Assembly (NCBI GenBank): GCA_964523295.1
Contig: CAZGAH010000070.1
Span: 1-21,581, forward strand
Source: CAZGAH01 sp964523295
GTDB taxonomy: Bacteria; Desulfobacterota; Desulfovibrionia; Desulfovibrionales; Desulfovibrionaceae
Direction: 5' to 3'
DNA length: 21,581 bases
The position numbers and the translations under genes are program-made. Each line of letters opens with the position of its first letter. Within the stretch, counting starts at the first letter, position 1. The notes beneath the pieces are model-generated. The model did not search any database, was not told the origin of the DNA, and saw nothing but the letters and a program-made list of their open reading frames with translations. This document shows positions 10,734 through 19,403 of this stretch, piece after piece.

Positions 10734-13018
10734 CTATCTGTTGTCCCGGCCGCCGCGGTTGTCGCCGTGGCGCGAGCCTCCGCCCCGGTGGTCGCCGTCG
10801 CGACGCGGCGGCCGATTCTGCCGCGGGGGCGTGTCGTTGAACTCGATGCCCTGCTCTTCGGCCAGAATAGCGGCCCGGGAGAGGCGCATCTTGCCCATGG
10901 GCAGGAGTTCCAGGCACTTGACCTTGATCGTATCCCCGAGCTTGACCACGTCGGTGACTCTTTCCACGCGCTTGAGATCGAGCTGGGAGATGTGGACCAG
11001 GCCTTCGACGCCGGGGAGGATTTCGACGATTGCGCCGATTTCCAGGATTTTCTTGACCGGGCCCTCGTAGATCACGCCGACTTCAGGCCGCTGATCGAAG
11101 TGGGTTACCCGGGCCTTGGCCTTTTCGATGNNNNNNNNNNCCGGAAGAGCTCCTCGATGGTCCGCCGATTCTGTTTGGCCTTTTCCATGGCCTCCATGGT
11201 CGGGGCGAAGATACTGACTTTTCCCGAGTCCTCGATGTCTATGGCCGCGCCGGTTTCGGCGGTGATGGCCTTGATGTTCTTGCCGCCCGGGCCGATGATC
11301 ATACGGATGATGTCCGGGTTGACCATGACGATTTCGAGCTGCGGAGCAAAGGACGAGAGCTGGGGCCTGGGCTTGTCGAGGACCTTGGCCATCTCGCCGA
11401 GAATGTGCAGCCGCGCCTCCCTCGCCTGGACCAGGGCCTGCGACATCACCTCGAAGGGAATGCCGCCGATCTTGATGTCCATCTGGAAGGCGGTGACGCC
11501 TTCCGCCGTGCCGGCGATCTTGAAATCCATGTCGCCCAGGGCGTCCTCGTCGCCGAGGATGTCCGTGAGCACGAAGTACTCGTCGTCTTCCTTGATCAGG
11601 CCCATGGCGGTGCCTGCGACGGCGCTCCTGACCGGCACGCCGGCGTCCATGAGCGCCAGGCTGGCGCCGCAGACGGAGGCCATGCTCGACGAGCCGTTGG
11701 ACTCCATGATTTCCGAGACGATGCGCATGGTGTAGGGGAATTCTTCGGCCGAGGGGAGCACCGGCGCTATGGCGCGTTCAGCCAGGGCGCCATGACCGAT
11801 TTCCCGGCGCGAAACGCGCATCATTTTCACTTCGCCCACGCAATAGGGGGGGAAGTTGTAGTGGAGCATGAAGCGCTTGCTCTCGTCGCCGGCCAGGGTT
11901 TCGATGCGCTGCTCGTCGCGGCCGCTGCCCAGGGTCGCCACGGCGAGGGTTTTTGTCTCGCCGCGGGCGAAAATCGCGGAGCCGTGGGTCCTTGGCAGGA
12001 GACCAATGTCGATACGGATGGGACGCACGGTTTTGAGATCCCGGCCATCGATGCGGATGCCTTCCGTCCGGATGCGCCGGCGGACGATGCCCTTTTCTAT
12101 CGAGGCCAGGATTTCCGGCACCTTGGCGAGCACTTTGGGTTCGGCGAAACGCTCGTCCTCCACCAACGACGCGAGCACGGCGTCACGTACGGCCCTCTTG
12201 GCCGTTTTGCGGGCCATTTTTTCGGGCACGATCAGGGCCTTGCCCAGGCCTTCGCCGGCCAGTTCCAGGACCCTGGCCTTGAGTTCTTCGTTTTCCACCG
12301 GCGGCGTGAAAACCATTTTCGGCTTGCCCGCTACCTCGCGCAGGGCATCCTGGATATTCAGCAGCGGCTGAATCTCCCGATGCCCCCACTCCATGGCCTG
12401 CACCATGAGCGCGGAGGGCATGAATTTCGCCGAGCCCTCGACCATGACCACGGCGTCGCGCGACGCGGCCAGGACCATGTCCAGGGTGCTCTCTTCCAGG
12501 AGCTTGAGCGAGGGATTGAGCACGAACTGGCCGTCGATGCAGCCGATACGCGCGGCCGCGATCGGTCCGAGAAAGGGCACCTGCGAAAGGTGCAGCGCCG
12601 CGGATGCGCCAGTCACGGCCAGGACGTCGGGGTCGTTTTCGCCGTCGGCCGAGAGCACGGTGGCAATGATCTGGACCTCTTCACGGAAGCCCTTGGGAAA
12701 CAAGGGCCGGATGGGGCGGTCGATGAGCCGGGAGCAGAGCGTCTCGCGCTCGCTGGGGCGGCCGATTTCACGGCGAAAAAAGCTCCCGGGCACGCGACCC
12801 GCGGCGTACATCTTTTCCACGTAATCCACGACCAGGGGAAAGAAATCGATTTCCCGGTTCAGGGTCTGCGTCACGCAGGTGACGAGAACGACCGTGCCGC
12901 CGCACTGTACCCAGACGGCGCCGTCGGCCTGGTTGGCCATACGGCCGGTCTCGAAGATGATTTCGTGTTCGCCGGCATTGGCAATCAAACGGGTGAGATC
13001 GAAACTGCTTGGTATCAT
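10734..13018 (-). CDS. pnp: polynucleotide phosphorylase (contains assembly gap)
   Basis: 3'-5' phosphorolytic exoribonuclease of RNA decay. ATG at 13018 (MIPSSFDLTRLI) has AAAGGAA 6-7 nt upstream. Order: first RNase PH core (ETGRMANQADGAVWVQCGGT), helical linker, second RNase PH core (ARGETKTLAVATLG, SNGSSSMASVCGASLALMDA), KH domain (IIRMIIGPGGKNIKAITAET, ~residue 565), S1 domain (VIYEGPVKKILEIGAIVEIL, HISQLDLKRVE) and a basic Arg/Gly tail ending RGGRDNR. Ten Ns at 11131-11140 interrupt the KH-S1 linker. The flanking frames do not agree if the gap is exactly 10 nt; a true gap of length 2 modulo 3 would restore one frame. About 757 residues are visible. rpsO lies immediately upstream, as in many bacteria. 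Confidence 0.95.
11131..11140. other. assembly gap (10 Ns) inside pnp
   Basis: Ten consecutive Ns mark an unresolved join between the KH and S1 coding parts. The upstream frame ends EELFR and the downstream frame resumes IEKAKARVTHFDQRPEVG. Both flanks contain an EKAK stretch, so a misjoined short repeat is possible. Confidence 1.
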
Positions 13019-13171
13019 ACTGTGTTCCTTTGCTCGGGAGCCCCCGGTTCCCGCAATCCGGTCAAGGGCGGCGTAATGGTCCGCGCTGGACCAGATTGCG
13101 CGAGATGAGGTCTCGAGCGGGTTATGGCGACGCCGGGCAGGCGGCGACGCCGAGAAAACCCGGGGCCGGGC

Positions 13172-13201
13172 ACGGGAAATGCCGTTACCGGCATTTCCCG
13201 T
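13172..13201 (-). promoter_or_regulatory. perfect 13-bp stem-loop in the rpsO-pnp leader
   Basis: ACGGGAAATGCCG (13172-13184) and CGGCATTTCCCGT (13189-13201) form an uninterrupted 13-bp stem with a 4-nt loop, 153 nt upstream of pnp. No T-run follows. In E. coli a pnp-leader stem cut by RNase III is the basis of PNPase autoregulation, and this hairpin is well placed for such a role. That role is inference. Confidence 0.6.
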
Positions 13202-13215
13202 ACGCGCCGGCCTTT

Positions 13216-13240
13216 CCGGAGCGCCCTGTCCGCGCTCCGG
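13216..13240 (-). terminator. stem-loop just after rpsO
   Basis: Perfect 8-bp stem CCGGAGCG / CGCTCCGG with a 9-nt loop, 16 nt past the rpsO stop, without a T-run. It may be a partial terminator or a 3'-end protector of the rpsO message. Confidence 0.45.
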
Positions 13241-13256
13241 CTGCATGCAAGTCCGA

Positions 13257-13526
13257 TTACTTGCGCAGGTTCAAGCGTTTGATGATGTCGCGGTAACGCT
13301 GTACATCCTTACTTTTGAGGTAGTTGAGCAGCTTGCGCCGCTGGCCGACGAGCTTCAGAAGCCCGGTCCTGGAATGGAAATCCTTGGCGTGGACCTTGAA
13401 GTGTTCGGTCAGGTACGTGATGCGCGCCGACAGCAGCGCGATCTGCACTTCCGGGGACCCGGTGTCGCCCTCGTGCGTCTTGTACTCCTCAATGACTTTG
13501 GACTTATCCTCTCGGGTCATAACCAC
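13257..13526 (-). CDS. rpsO: 30S ribosomal protein S15
   Basis: 89 residues with GTG at 13526 as start (MVMTREDKSKVIEEY), giving the standard S15 length. AGGAGG lies 8 nt upstream. ATG at 13520 is an alternative. Conserved S15 blocks are HEGDTGSPEVQIALLSARI, YLTEHFKVHAKDFHSRTGLL and the C-terminal VGQRRKLLNYLKSKD, RYRDIIKRLNLRK. S15 binds the 16S central domain and nucleates platform assembly; in many bacteria it represses its own translation. It sits between truB and pnp, the usual order. Confidence 0.97.
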   Translation of the reverse strand: MVMTREDKSKVIEEYKTHEGDTGSPEVQIALLSARITYLTEHFKVHAKDFHSRTGLLKLVGQRRKLLNYLKSKDVQRYRDIIKRLNLRK

Positions 13527-13630
13527 AGCGGTATCCTCCTGGTTAACATGCTCGTTACGACTGGCTGTCGGCAGCGGCGTACGCGGGCGTTCGCCGGCGA
13601 ACGTCGCCGTCAGCCATGCCTGGGGCCGGG

Positions 13631-14554
13631 TCAGGACTGCCAGAGTCCCCGCAACACGGCCCACACCGGTTTGCCATTCGTCAACCGGACCTCCGCTAAA
13701 GCCAGGGGGGCGCCCTCGGCGTCGAAGAACACGGCCCGCCGACCCGGCGAGCTGTCGATCTGCGCGTCCGCCTCATTGGCCCCGATTGCCGCCCCTTGCC
13801 TGACCTGGGCGGCCAGCCGCCCGGTAAGCCGCACCTGCTGCCAGTGTGGCAGCGCCCGATGCAGGGGCAACACCCTCTCCGCGAAGCGATCCGGTTCCTC
13901 CAGAACCTGGCTCAGGGCATGCGCCTGCTCCAGGCCGAACGGATGGCTGTATTCCCGGGTGAGATCAGTCAGTACGGCGCCGCACCCCAGCCGAATCCCC
14001 AGGCTGTGGACCAGGGACCGGATGTAGGTTCCGGGGCCGCATTCCACCCGGAAACGCACCAGGGGGAGGTCGAGTTCCAGCACCTCCGCCCGGGTGACAT
14101 GCAATGCTTTTGTTTTCACGGGCGGCTCCACGCCTTCCCGGGAAAGTTTATACAAGGGCTTGCCCTTGTGCTTGGCCGCGGAATACGGCGGCACGATCTG
14201 GACCTGCTGCTCGATCCAGCCGGCAATGACCCTGACCACGTCCTCCTGGTCCAGATGGTCGGTCGGCCGCTCCTGCGTCACCTGCCCTTCCATATCGTAG
14301 GTGTCGGTGCTCAGGCCCAGACGCAATCTGCCGGAGTAGACTTTTCCGCCCTCGGTCAGATAGGTAGCCAGTCTGGTCGCCTGGCCGAGCAGCACGAGCA
14401 GCACGCCACGGGCCATGGGATCGAGCGTCCCTGCATGACCGATCTTGCGCTGTCGCAGCGTACGCTTGATCATTTCCAGACAGCGCGTCGAGGTCGGCCC
14501 CGTGGGCTTGTCGAGCACGAGCACTCCGTGCTGCTGGAGCAACGGGTCAGCCAT
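13631..14554 (-). CDS. truB: tRNA pseudouridine(55) synthase
   Basis: 307 residues from ATG at 14554, with GGAGG 6-7 nt upstream. TruB makes the T-loop pseudouridine 55 of tRNAs. The catalytic Asp45 lies in GHAGTLDPMARGVL, preceded by the family start GVLVLDKPTGPTS. Further conserved blocks are YSGRLRLGLSTDTYDMEG, IVPPYSAAKHKGKPLYKLSR and VECGPGTYIRSLVHSLG. The C-terminal ~70 residues form a PUA-like tail. The start overlaps the end of the nrnA frame by 8 nt, indicating coupling. Confidence 0.97.
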   Translation of the reverse strand: MADPLLQQHGVLVLDKPTGPTSTRCLEMIKRTLRQRKIGHAGTLDPMARGVLLVLLGQATRLATYLTEGGKVYSGRLRLGLSTDTYDMEGQVTQERPTDHLDQEDVVRVIAGWIEQQVQIVPPYSAAKHKGKPLYKLSREGVEPPVKTKALHVTRAEVLELDLPLVRFRVECGPGTYIRSLVHSLGIRLGCGAVLTDLTREYSHPFGLEQAHALSQVLEEPDRFAERVLPLHRALPHWQQVRLTGRLAAQVRQGAAIGANEADAQIDSSPGRRAVFFDAEGAPLALAEVRLTNGKPVWAVLRGLWQS

Positions 14555-15438
14555 TGTCGGCCTCCAGCAGCGCCAGACGGTGCCTGGGCGGCAGACAGAA
14601 GTTGAAATCCCGGGCAATGGCCTCCAGCAACAGTTCATGCGCCTCGTCAAGCGTGCCGACCACGTGGCCGCCGGCAGCGTTCCGATGCCCGCCGCCGCTG
14701 AAACGCAGGGCCACCTGCTGCACATCGTCGGGCCCCTGCGAACGCAAGGAAAATTTGATGAAACCGGGCTTGTCTTCGCGCAGGACAATGGCGACACGTA
14801 CGCCCTTGACCCGCCGCACCGACTCGACCAGGCCGTCGCAGTCGTACCGCGTGGCGCCTGTCTCCTGGGTCGAGACCCTGACGGATAATGGACGCCGCCA
14901 GCTCGAGGGTTTCCGGCTTGGTGTTGCCGTAGCTGAAATTGCCGGTGTCGGTGACCAGCGCCAGATAGACCGCCTCGCCAAGACCGCCTGACAAGGGAAT
15001 ATCGAGCGCTTTGGCCAGTTGTCCCGCCATTTCCCCTACCGCCGCCTGGCCGGGATCGACCCAGTCCACGGCGCCGAACTTCGGGTTGTTAAGGTGATGG
15101 TCGATGTTGATGATCTTGGACGGGGTCACGGCCTGCATAAGCTCCCGCCCCATGCGAAAAGGATCGCCGCAGTCAAGAATGAGATACCAGTCCGGGACGA
15201 AGTCCCCCAACGTATTGAGCTCGCTATGCAGCGGAGCCGGCAATTCCAGCCAGGCGAACTGCTCGGGGACACCGGAGGCGCCGTAGAGCCGGTAGTTCTT
15301 TCCCAGAGCCTGGAGAATGAAACCCATGGCCGCCGTGGCGCCCAGGGCGTCGCCATCAGGGTTCTCATGACCGGCCACAAGGAAATTGTTCCCGGTCTCA
15401 AGCAAACGGCGAACGGCCGTCAGGGGGTCCGTCTCCAT
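14547..15438 (-). pseudogene. nrnA: DHH/DHHA1 nanoRNase/pAp phosphatase with internal deletion and frameshift
   Basis: NrnA degrades 2-5-nt RNAs and dephosphorylates pAp. The N-terminal frame (METDPLTAVRRLL from 15438) has every DHH catalytic motif: HENPDGDALGA, LDCGDPF, NIDHH and VTDTGNFSYG. It continues to IIRQGLDPG (residue ~192) and then leaves frame. The DHHA1 part is in another frame: TGATRYDCDGLVESVRR, VAIVLREDKPG, ISLRS-like KFSLRSQG and SGGGHRNAAGG, ending at 14547. Between them the segment that normally links the domains (~40-50 residues, by family length and order) is absent. The junction lies at about 14861-14880, around GTCTCGACCCAGGAGAC. It is either a real inactivating deletion or a collapsed assembly. 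The start overlaps rbfA by 41 nt. Confidence 0.85.
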
Positions 15439-15754
15439 ACACCATGTCCTCGAGAAAATCGTCATGCAAAAAACGCAGCTCCGGAACGAACCGCAATTGC
15501 AGACGTTCGCTCAACAGGCGCCGGATGCGCGGCGAGGCCTGCTCCAGCCCGGCAGCAACGTCCTCGGGCCGCACGTCGGCACCTCCGGCCGTGTACAAGA
15601 CCTCGGCGATGCGCAGATTCACATTCAGTCGTACGCCGCTCACGGTCACCAGACTCAACCGCGGGTCTCCGAGCCGGGTGGCGAGGATGTCGGCGATCTC
15701 ACGCTGTAATTGATCGCTCAGGCGCTGGCTGCGTCGGGTAGAGCTGCGTTGCAT
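15398..15754 (-). CDS. rbfA: ribosome-binding factor A
   Basis: 118 residues. RbfA is a KH-fold protein needed for late 30S maturation and 16S 5'-end processing. It begins QRSSTRRSQRLSDQLQREIA, followed by the family block GDPRLSLVTVSGVRLNVNLR, AEVLYTAGG and LLSERLQLRFVPELRFLHDD. It starts 3 nt after the DUF503 gene and overlaps the nrnA start, all within the nusA-infB cluster where rbfA usually follows infB. Confidence 0.95.
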   Translation of the reverse strand: MQRSSTRRSQRLSDQLQREIADILATRLGDPRLSLVTVSGVRLNVNLRIAEVLYTAGGADVRPEDVAAGLEQASPRIRRLLSERLQLRFVPELRFLHDDFLEDMVYGDGPPDGRSPFA

Positions 15755-15757
15755 CCC

Positions 15758-16048
15758 TTACTCGGGGTTGAAAATGTCTATCCGGCTGTCAGTGACTTCC
15801 TCCGGACTGGCGGCCTCGACCATGGACAACGCCTTGGTCAGCCGGCCCTCGATGTGGCTGTAATCGTGGCCGACGGTGACCACGGCCAGCACCAGCCGGG
15901 TATGGCTCTCCAGGGAGTCGACCTCGGCCACGGAGACATTGAACTTGTTTCTCAACTTCCGCTTGAGGCTCTGGGCCACGCTGCGCTTGCCCTTGAGCGA
16001 GTCGTTGCCGTGCAGCGTGAATTCAAGCAGCAGAAGTCCGACAAGCAT
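15758..16048 (-). CDS. DUF503 (YlxP-like) protein
   Basis: 96 residues from ATG at 16048 with GGAG 7 nt upstream. It begins MLVGLLLLEFTLHGNDSLKG, which with KRSVAQSLKRKLRNKFNVSV, AEVDSLESHTRLVLAVV is the DUF503 signature. The fold is a small ferredoxin-like dimer. It sits between infB and rbfA in many Gram-positives and deltaproteobacteria, which suggests a part in ribosome maturation, but the biochemical role is not established. It begins 4 nt after infB, and the SD lies within the infB end. Confidence 0.93.
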   Translation of the reverse strand: MLVGLLLLEFTLHGNDSLKGKRSVAQSLKRKLRNKFNVSVAEVDSLESHTRLVLAVVTVGHDYSHIEGRLTKALSMVEAASPEEVTDSRIDIFNPE

Positions 16049-16052
16049 CGCG

Positions 16053-18959
16053 CTACTCCAGGCTGCGGGCCTCCTGGACCTCTTCGAAGGCCTCGATGAA
16101 ATCCCCAACCTTGATGTCGTTGTAGTTCTCCAGTCCTATGCCGCATTCATAGCCTTTGGCAACCTCCTTGACATCCTCCTTGAACCGCCTGAGCGAGGCC
16201 GCCTTGCCCGTGTAGATGACCACGCTGTCGCGCAGCAGCCGGACACCGGCGTTGCGGGTGATCTTGCCATCCACCACGGCGCAGCCGGCGACGGTCCCGA
16301 CCTTGGGGACGCTGAAGATATCTCGGACCTCGGCCTGCCCCAGATACACCTCCCGGGTCAGCGGGCTGAGCATTCCGGACAGAGCGTCCTTGATATCGCC
16401 AACCAGGCGGTAGATGATGTCATAGAAGCGGATGTCCACGTTTTCACGCTCGGCCACTTCCTTGACCTTGACCGTGGGCCGGACGTTGAAGCCGATGATG
16501 ATGGCATTGGAGGCCGAGGCGAGCAGGATGTCGGACTCGGTAATGGCGCCGGCGCCGCCGTGGAGCATGCTGACCTTGACTTCGTCCGTCGAGAGCTTGT
16601 TCAGGGCGTCGGTCACGGCCTCCAGCGATCCCTGCACGTCGGCCTTGAGGATCAAATTGAGCACCTGAGCGACGGCCTTGTCGGCGCGGCGCGAGAGGAA
16701 GGTCTCCAGGGTGACCTTGGACTCCTTGGCCAGCGTCTTTTCCCGGTTCTTGAGCTGGCGCGATTCGGCGATACGCCGTGCGACCTTCTCGTCAACCAGA
16801 CTGGCGAACTCGTCGCCAGCCTCCGGGACGCCCTCGAAACCCTGCACCTCGACCGGCATGGTCGGCCCGGCCTCTTTGACCTTCTTGCCCTGGTCGTTGA
16901 ACATGGCGCGCACGCGCCCGTTGAACAGGCCGCAAACGAAGTAGTCTCCCTGCTTGAGCACGCCCTCCTGGATGAGTACCGTGGCCACCGGCCCCCGGCC
17001 CTTGTCCAGTTTGGCCTCCACGATGCGCCCGCGGGCTGGCTTGTCCGGATTGGCCTTGAGCTCGAGCACTTCGGCCTGGAGCAGGATCATTTCAAGCAGC
17101 TCGTCGATGCCGATGCGCTTTTTGGCCGAGACTTCGGCGAAGATGGTTTCACCGCCCCAGGCCTCGGGCAGCAGTCCCAGATCGGAAAGTTCGCGTTTGA
17201 CCCGGTCCGGATCGGCGCCATCCTTGTCGATCTTGTTCACCGCCACCAGGATCGGCACTTTCGCGGCCCGGGCGTGGTTGACGGCTTCGCGGGTCTGATC
17301 CATGACGCCGTCGTCCGCGGCCACGACAAGCACGACGATGTCCGTGACCTGGGCGCCGCGCGCGCGCATGGCGGTAAAGGCCTCGTGGCCCGGGGTATCC
17401 AGAAAGACGATATCGCCGCGCCGGCCGGTCACGTGATAGGCGCCGATGTGCTGGGTAATGCCCCCTGCCTCGGCCTCGGTGACGTTGGTTTTGCGGATGG
17501 CGTCCAGGAGCGAGGTCTTGCCGTGGTCGACGTGGCCCATGATGGTGACCACCGGGGGTCTGGGCTTGAGCGTCTCCGGCGCGTCGGCTTCCTGCGGAAT
17601 CAGAAATTCCTCTTCGGAGAAGCCAACCCGCTCGACCTCATAGTCGAATTCCGCGGCCACCAGGGTGGCGGTCTCCATGTCCAGAGACTGGTTGATCGTG
17701 GCCATGATCCCCAAACCGAAAAGAATCTTGATCAGGGCCTGCGCCTTGACGCCCATCTGGTGGGCCATGTCCGAGACGCGGATGGCTTCTTCGATACGCA
17801 GCTTGCGCTTGGCGGCCTTGAGCGGCTGAGTCACCCCGGCTTGCGCCTCGGCCTGGAAGGAGTAACTATCGCGGTCGCGCCGGCGTTTGGCGACCTTGAC
17901 CTTCCCTCCGGTCTTGTCTTTGACAGCCACGCTCTTCTTGCGCTTGACCTGGAGCGTCACCTTGCGCGTGTCGACGTCCTCGACTGCAACTTGTGGCGTG
18001 AATTCGACGACGCGACGGTCCTTCTTGCGCTTTTTCTTGGCTCCAGCCGCGTCGGTGTCCCCAGCCGGGGGTCTCGCTGCCGTCGCGGGCGGCACCGCTC
18101 CCGAAGGCTGGGCCGTGAAGGATCGCGTCCGTGACGGCGGCGTTGAAGCGGCCGGGGTGGCGACGGCCGTCACCGGCGGAGTCGGAGGCGCCACTGGTCG
18201 GGAAATGACCCGGACCTGCGGCGTTTCCGGCACGATCTCCTTCTTCTTTTTGCGCTTCTTGCGGGCCTTCTTCTGCGCTGCGTCGCCCTCACCTTCGGCT
18301 TCGCCCTCGCCAGGTGCGGCCTCCGTGGCTTCTGATTCTGAAATTTCCCCCTCGGCCTCGGCTTCGGCTTCGGCCTGGACAGACGTCCCGGCTTCCTCCT
18401 GCCCGTCAGCGGACGGCTCTTCGGGCTGCGTTCCGGCTGTGGTTTCCCCCTCCTCCGCCTCGGCCTCCACTTCGGGAGACGCTACGACTTCGGCGGCCTG
18501 CGCTTCAACAGCCTGCGCATCGGTCACTTCACCAGGCGACGGCTCGGTTACCGCGGCCTGCTCGGGCTCGTGCCCGGGCTCAGCGGCGATTATCTGCTCA
18601 GGCTCGTGCTGCCCGGACTCGACGGCCTGCGGCCCGGCGACGACGGCGGGGGCTTCGGAAGCCAGCGACGTCTCGGGTTCGGAACTGTCTTCCGGCGCCG
18701 CTTCGGGGGCCTCGGTCTTTTCCGCATGAACGCGGCGGCGACGTATGATGGCGCCAGGCTGAATTTCCTTGCGCACAACCTCGGTTGCCTGGGAATGATC
18801 CCTGAACCGGGCGCGAAGACTCGCCAGTTCCTCGTCCTCGATCACGGTCATCTGGCTCCTGGCCTGAACGCCCAGGTCCCGCAAGGCCTGAATCAGCTCA
18901 CGATTGCTGATGCCCAGCTCAATGGCGAGATCTTTCACTCTGGTTTTACCGTCCGTCAT
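16053..18959 (-). CDS. infB: translation initiation factor IF-2
   Basis: 968 residues from ATG at 18959 (MTDGKTRVKDLA), chosen because GGGAG is 9 nt upstream; an ATG 9 nt earlier abuts the SD. IF-2 brings fMet-tRNA to the 30S subunit and drives subunit joining. Order: N-terminal IF2_N helix domain (RVKDLAIELGISNRELIQAL), a long Ala/Glu/Pro-rich disordered linker (~75-340), a second IF2_N (LRIEEAIRVSDMAHQMGVKA, ~385), then the G domain with GHVDHGKTS (~474), GGITQHIGAY, DTPGHEAF, NKID and SAK, followed by domains II-IV ending EAFEEVQEARSLE. The length matches long IF-2 forms of proteobacteria. It overlaps ylxR by 14 nt. Confidence 0.98.
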   Translation of the reverse strand: MTDGKTRVKDLAIELGISNRELIQALRDLGVQARSQMTVIEDEELASLRARFRDHSQATEVVRKEIQPGAIIRRRRVHAEKTEAPEAAPEDSSEPETSLASEAPAVVAGPQAVESGQHEPEQIIAAEPGHEPEQAAVTEPSPGEVTDAQAVEAQAAEVVASPEVEAEAEEGETTAGTQPEEPSADGQEEAGTSVQAEAEAEAEGEISESEATEAAPGEGEAEGEGDAAQKKARKKRKKKKEIVPETPQVRVISRPVAPPTPPVTAVATPAASTPPSRTRSFTAQPSGAVPPATAARPPAGDTDAAGAKKKRKKDRRVVEFTPQVAVEDVDTRKVTLQVKRKKSVAVKDKTGGKVKVAKRRRDRDSYSFQAEAQAGVTQPLKAAKRKLRIEEAIRVSDMAHQMGVKAQALIKILFGLGIMATINQSLDMETATLVAAEFDYEVERVGFSEEEFLIPQEADAPETLKPRPPVVTIMGHVDHGKTSLLDAIRKTNVTEAEAGGITQHIGAYHVTGRRGDIVFLDTPGHEAFTAMRARGAQVTDIVVLVVAADDGVMDQTREAVNHARAAKVPILVAVNKIDKDGADPDRVKRELSDLGLLPEAWGGETIFAEVSAKKRIGIDELLEMILLQAEVLELKANPDKPARGRIVEAKLDKGRGPVATVLIQEGVLKQGDYFVCGLFNGRVRAMFNDQGKKVKEAGPTMPVEVQGFEGVPEAGDEFASLVDEKVARRIAESRQLKNREKTLAKESKVTLETFLSRRADKAVAQVLNLILKADVQGSLEAVTDALNKLSTDEVKVSMLHGGAGAITESDILLASASNAIIIGFNVRPTVKVKEVAERENVDIRFYDIIYRLVGDIKDALSGMLSPLTREVYLGQAEVRDIFSVPKVGTVAGCAVVDGKITRNAGVRLLRDSVVIYTGKAASLRRFKEDVKEVAKGYECGIGLENYNDIKVGDFIEAFEEVQEARSLE

Positions 18960-19230
18960 AAGCAACATCTCCCTTGCACTTCCTCCGCCACCCCTGAAAC
19001 TTCCGAAATCTGGACAGACAACCCGCGTCGCCGCACAGGTAGAACCCACGACCAGACAACGTCCTGGTCGGATCTTCCACGAGTCCTGGCGGCCCGTCCG
19101 GCTGAGCGTCCGGAGAAGCTGCCTGCGGACAGACATACCGGGCAAGCTCCTGTTTCGGAAACCGGCTGCGACAGATTACACAACTGCGTACAGGGATATG
19201 TACCCCCCGCTGAGCAGTTTTTTCTTTCAT
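18946..19230 (-). CDS. ylxR: YlxR-family (DUF448) RNA-binding protein
   Basis: 94 residues if the ATG at 19230 (MKEKTAQRG) is used. The frame stays open to a GTG at 19314, and no convincing SD decides the start, so the 5' end is uncertain. The family core is clear: RSCVICRSRFPKQELARYV, then SGRGFYLCGDAGCLSRF. Four cysteines (CVIC and CGDAGC) could bind a metal. YlxR proteins bind RNA and, in some bacteria, act on RNase P or ribosome function. Position between nusA and infB is diagnostic. Its end overlaps the infB start by 14 nt. The 173 nt between it and nusA hold no clear signal. Confidence 0.92.
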   Translation of the reverse strand: MKEKTAQRGVHIPVRSCVICRSRFPKQELARYVCPQAASPDAQPDGPPGLVEDPTRTLSGRGFYLCGDAGCLSRFRKFQGWRRKCKGDVAYDGR

Positions 19231-19403
19231 CCCGTTGGTCCCATGCACCGTTGCCATAGCTGGGTTCGCCGTGCGATTCCTGCATTGCACGCGGTCCACG
19301 CTCTCGAAATACACCCCGGCACAGCCTTCACCGTACCCTGCCGGACATGCCCGCCGTCCAGCACCGACAAGACCGGATACCGCGCGAGCACCCAGGATCG
19401 GAG

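Noticed and set aside
11405..13108. Plus-strand open frame of 567 codons opposite pnp
   Set aside because: Antisense shadow of pnp: His/Gly-rich, low-complexity composition typical of reversed GC-rich coding DNA.
15876..18134. Very long plus-strand open frame (752 codons) opposite infB
   Set aside because: It is the antisense shadow of a GC-rich gene. infB on the other strand has every IF-2 motif, and this frame has no initiation signal or recognisable domain.
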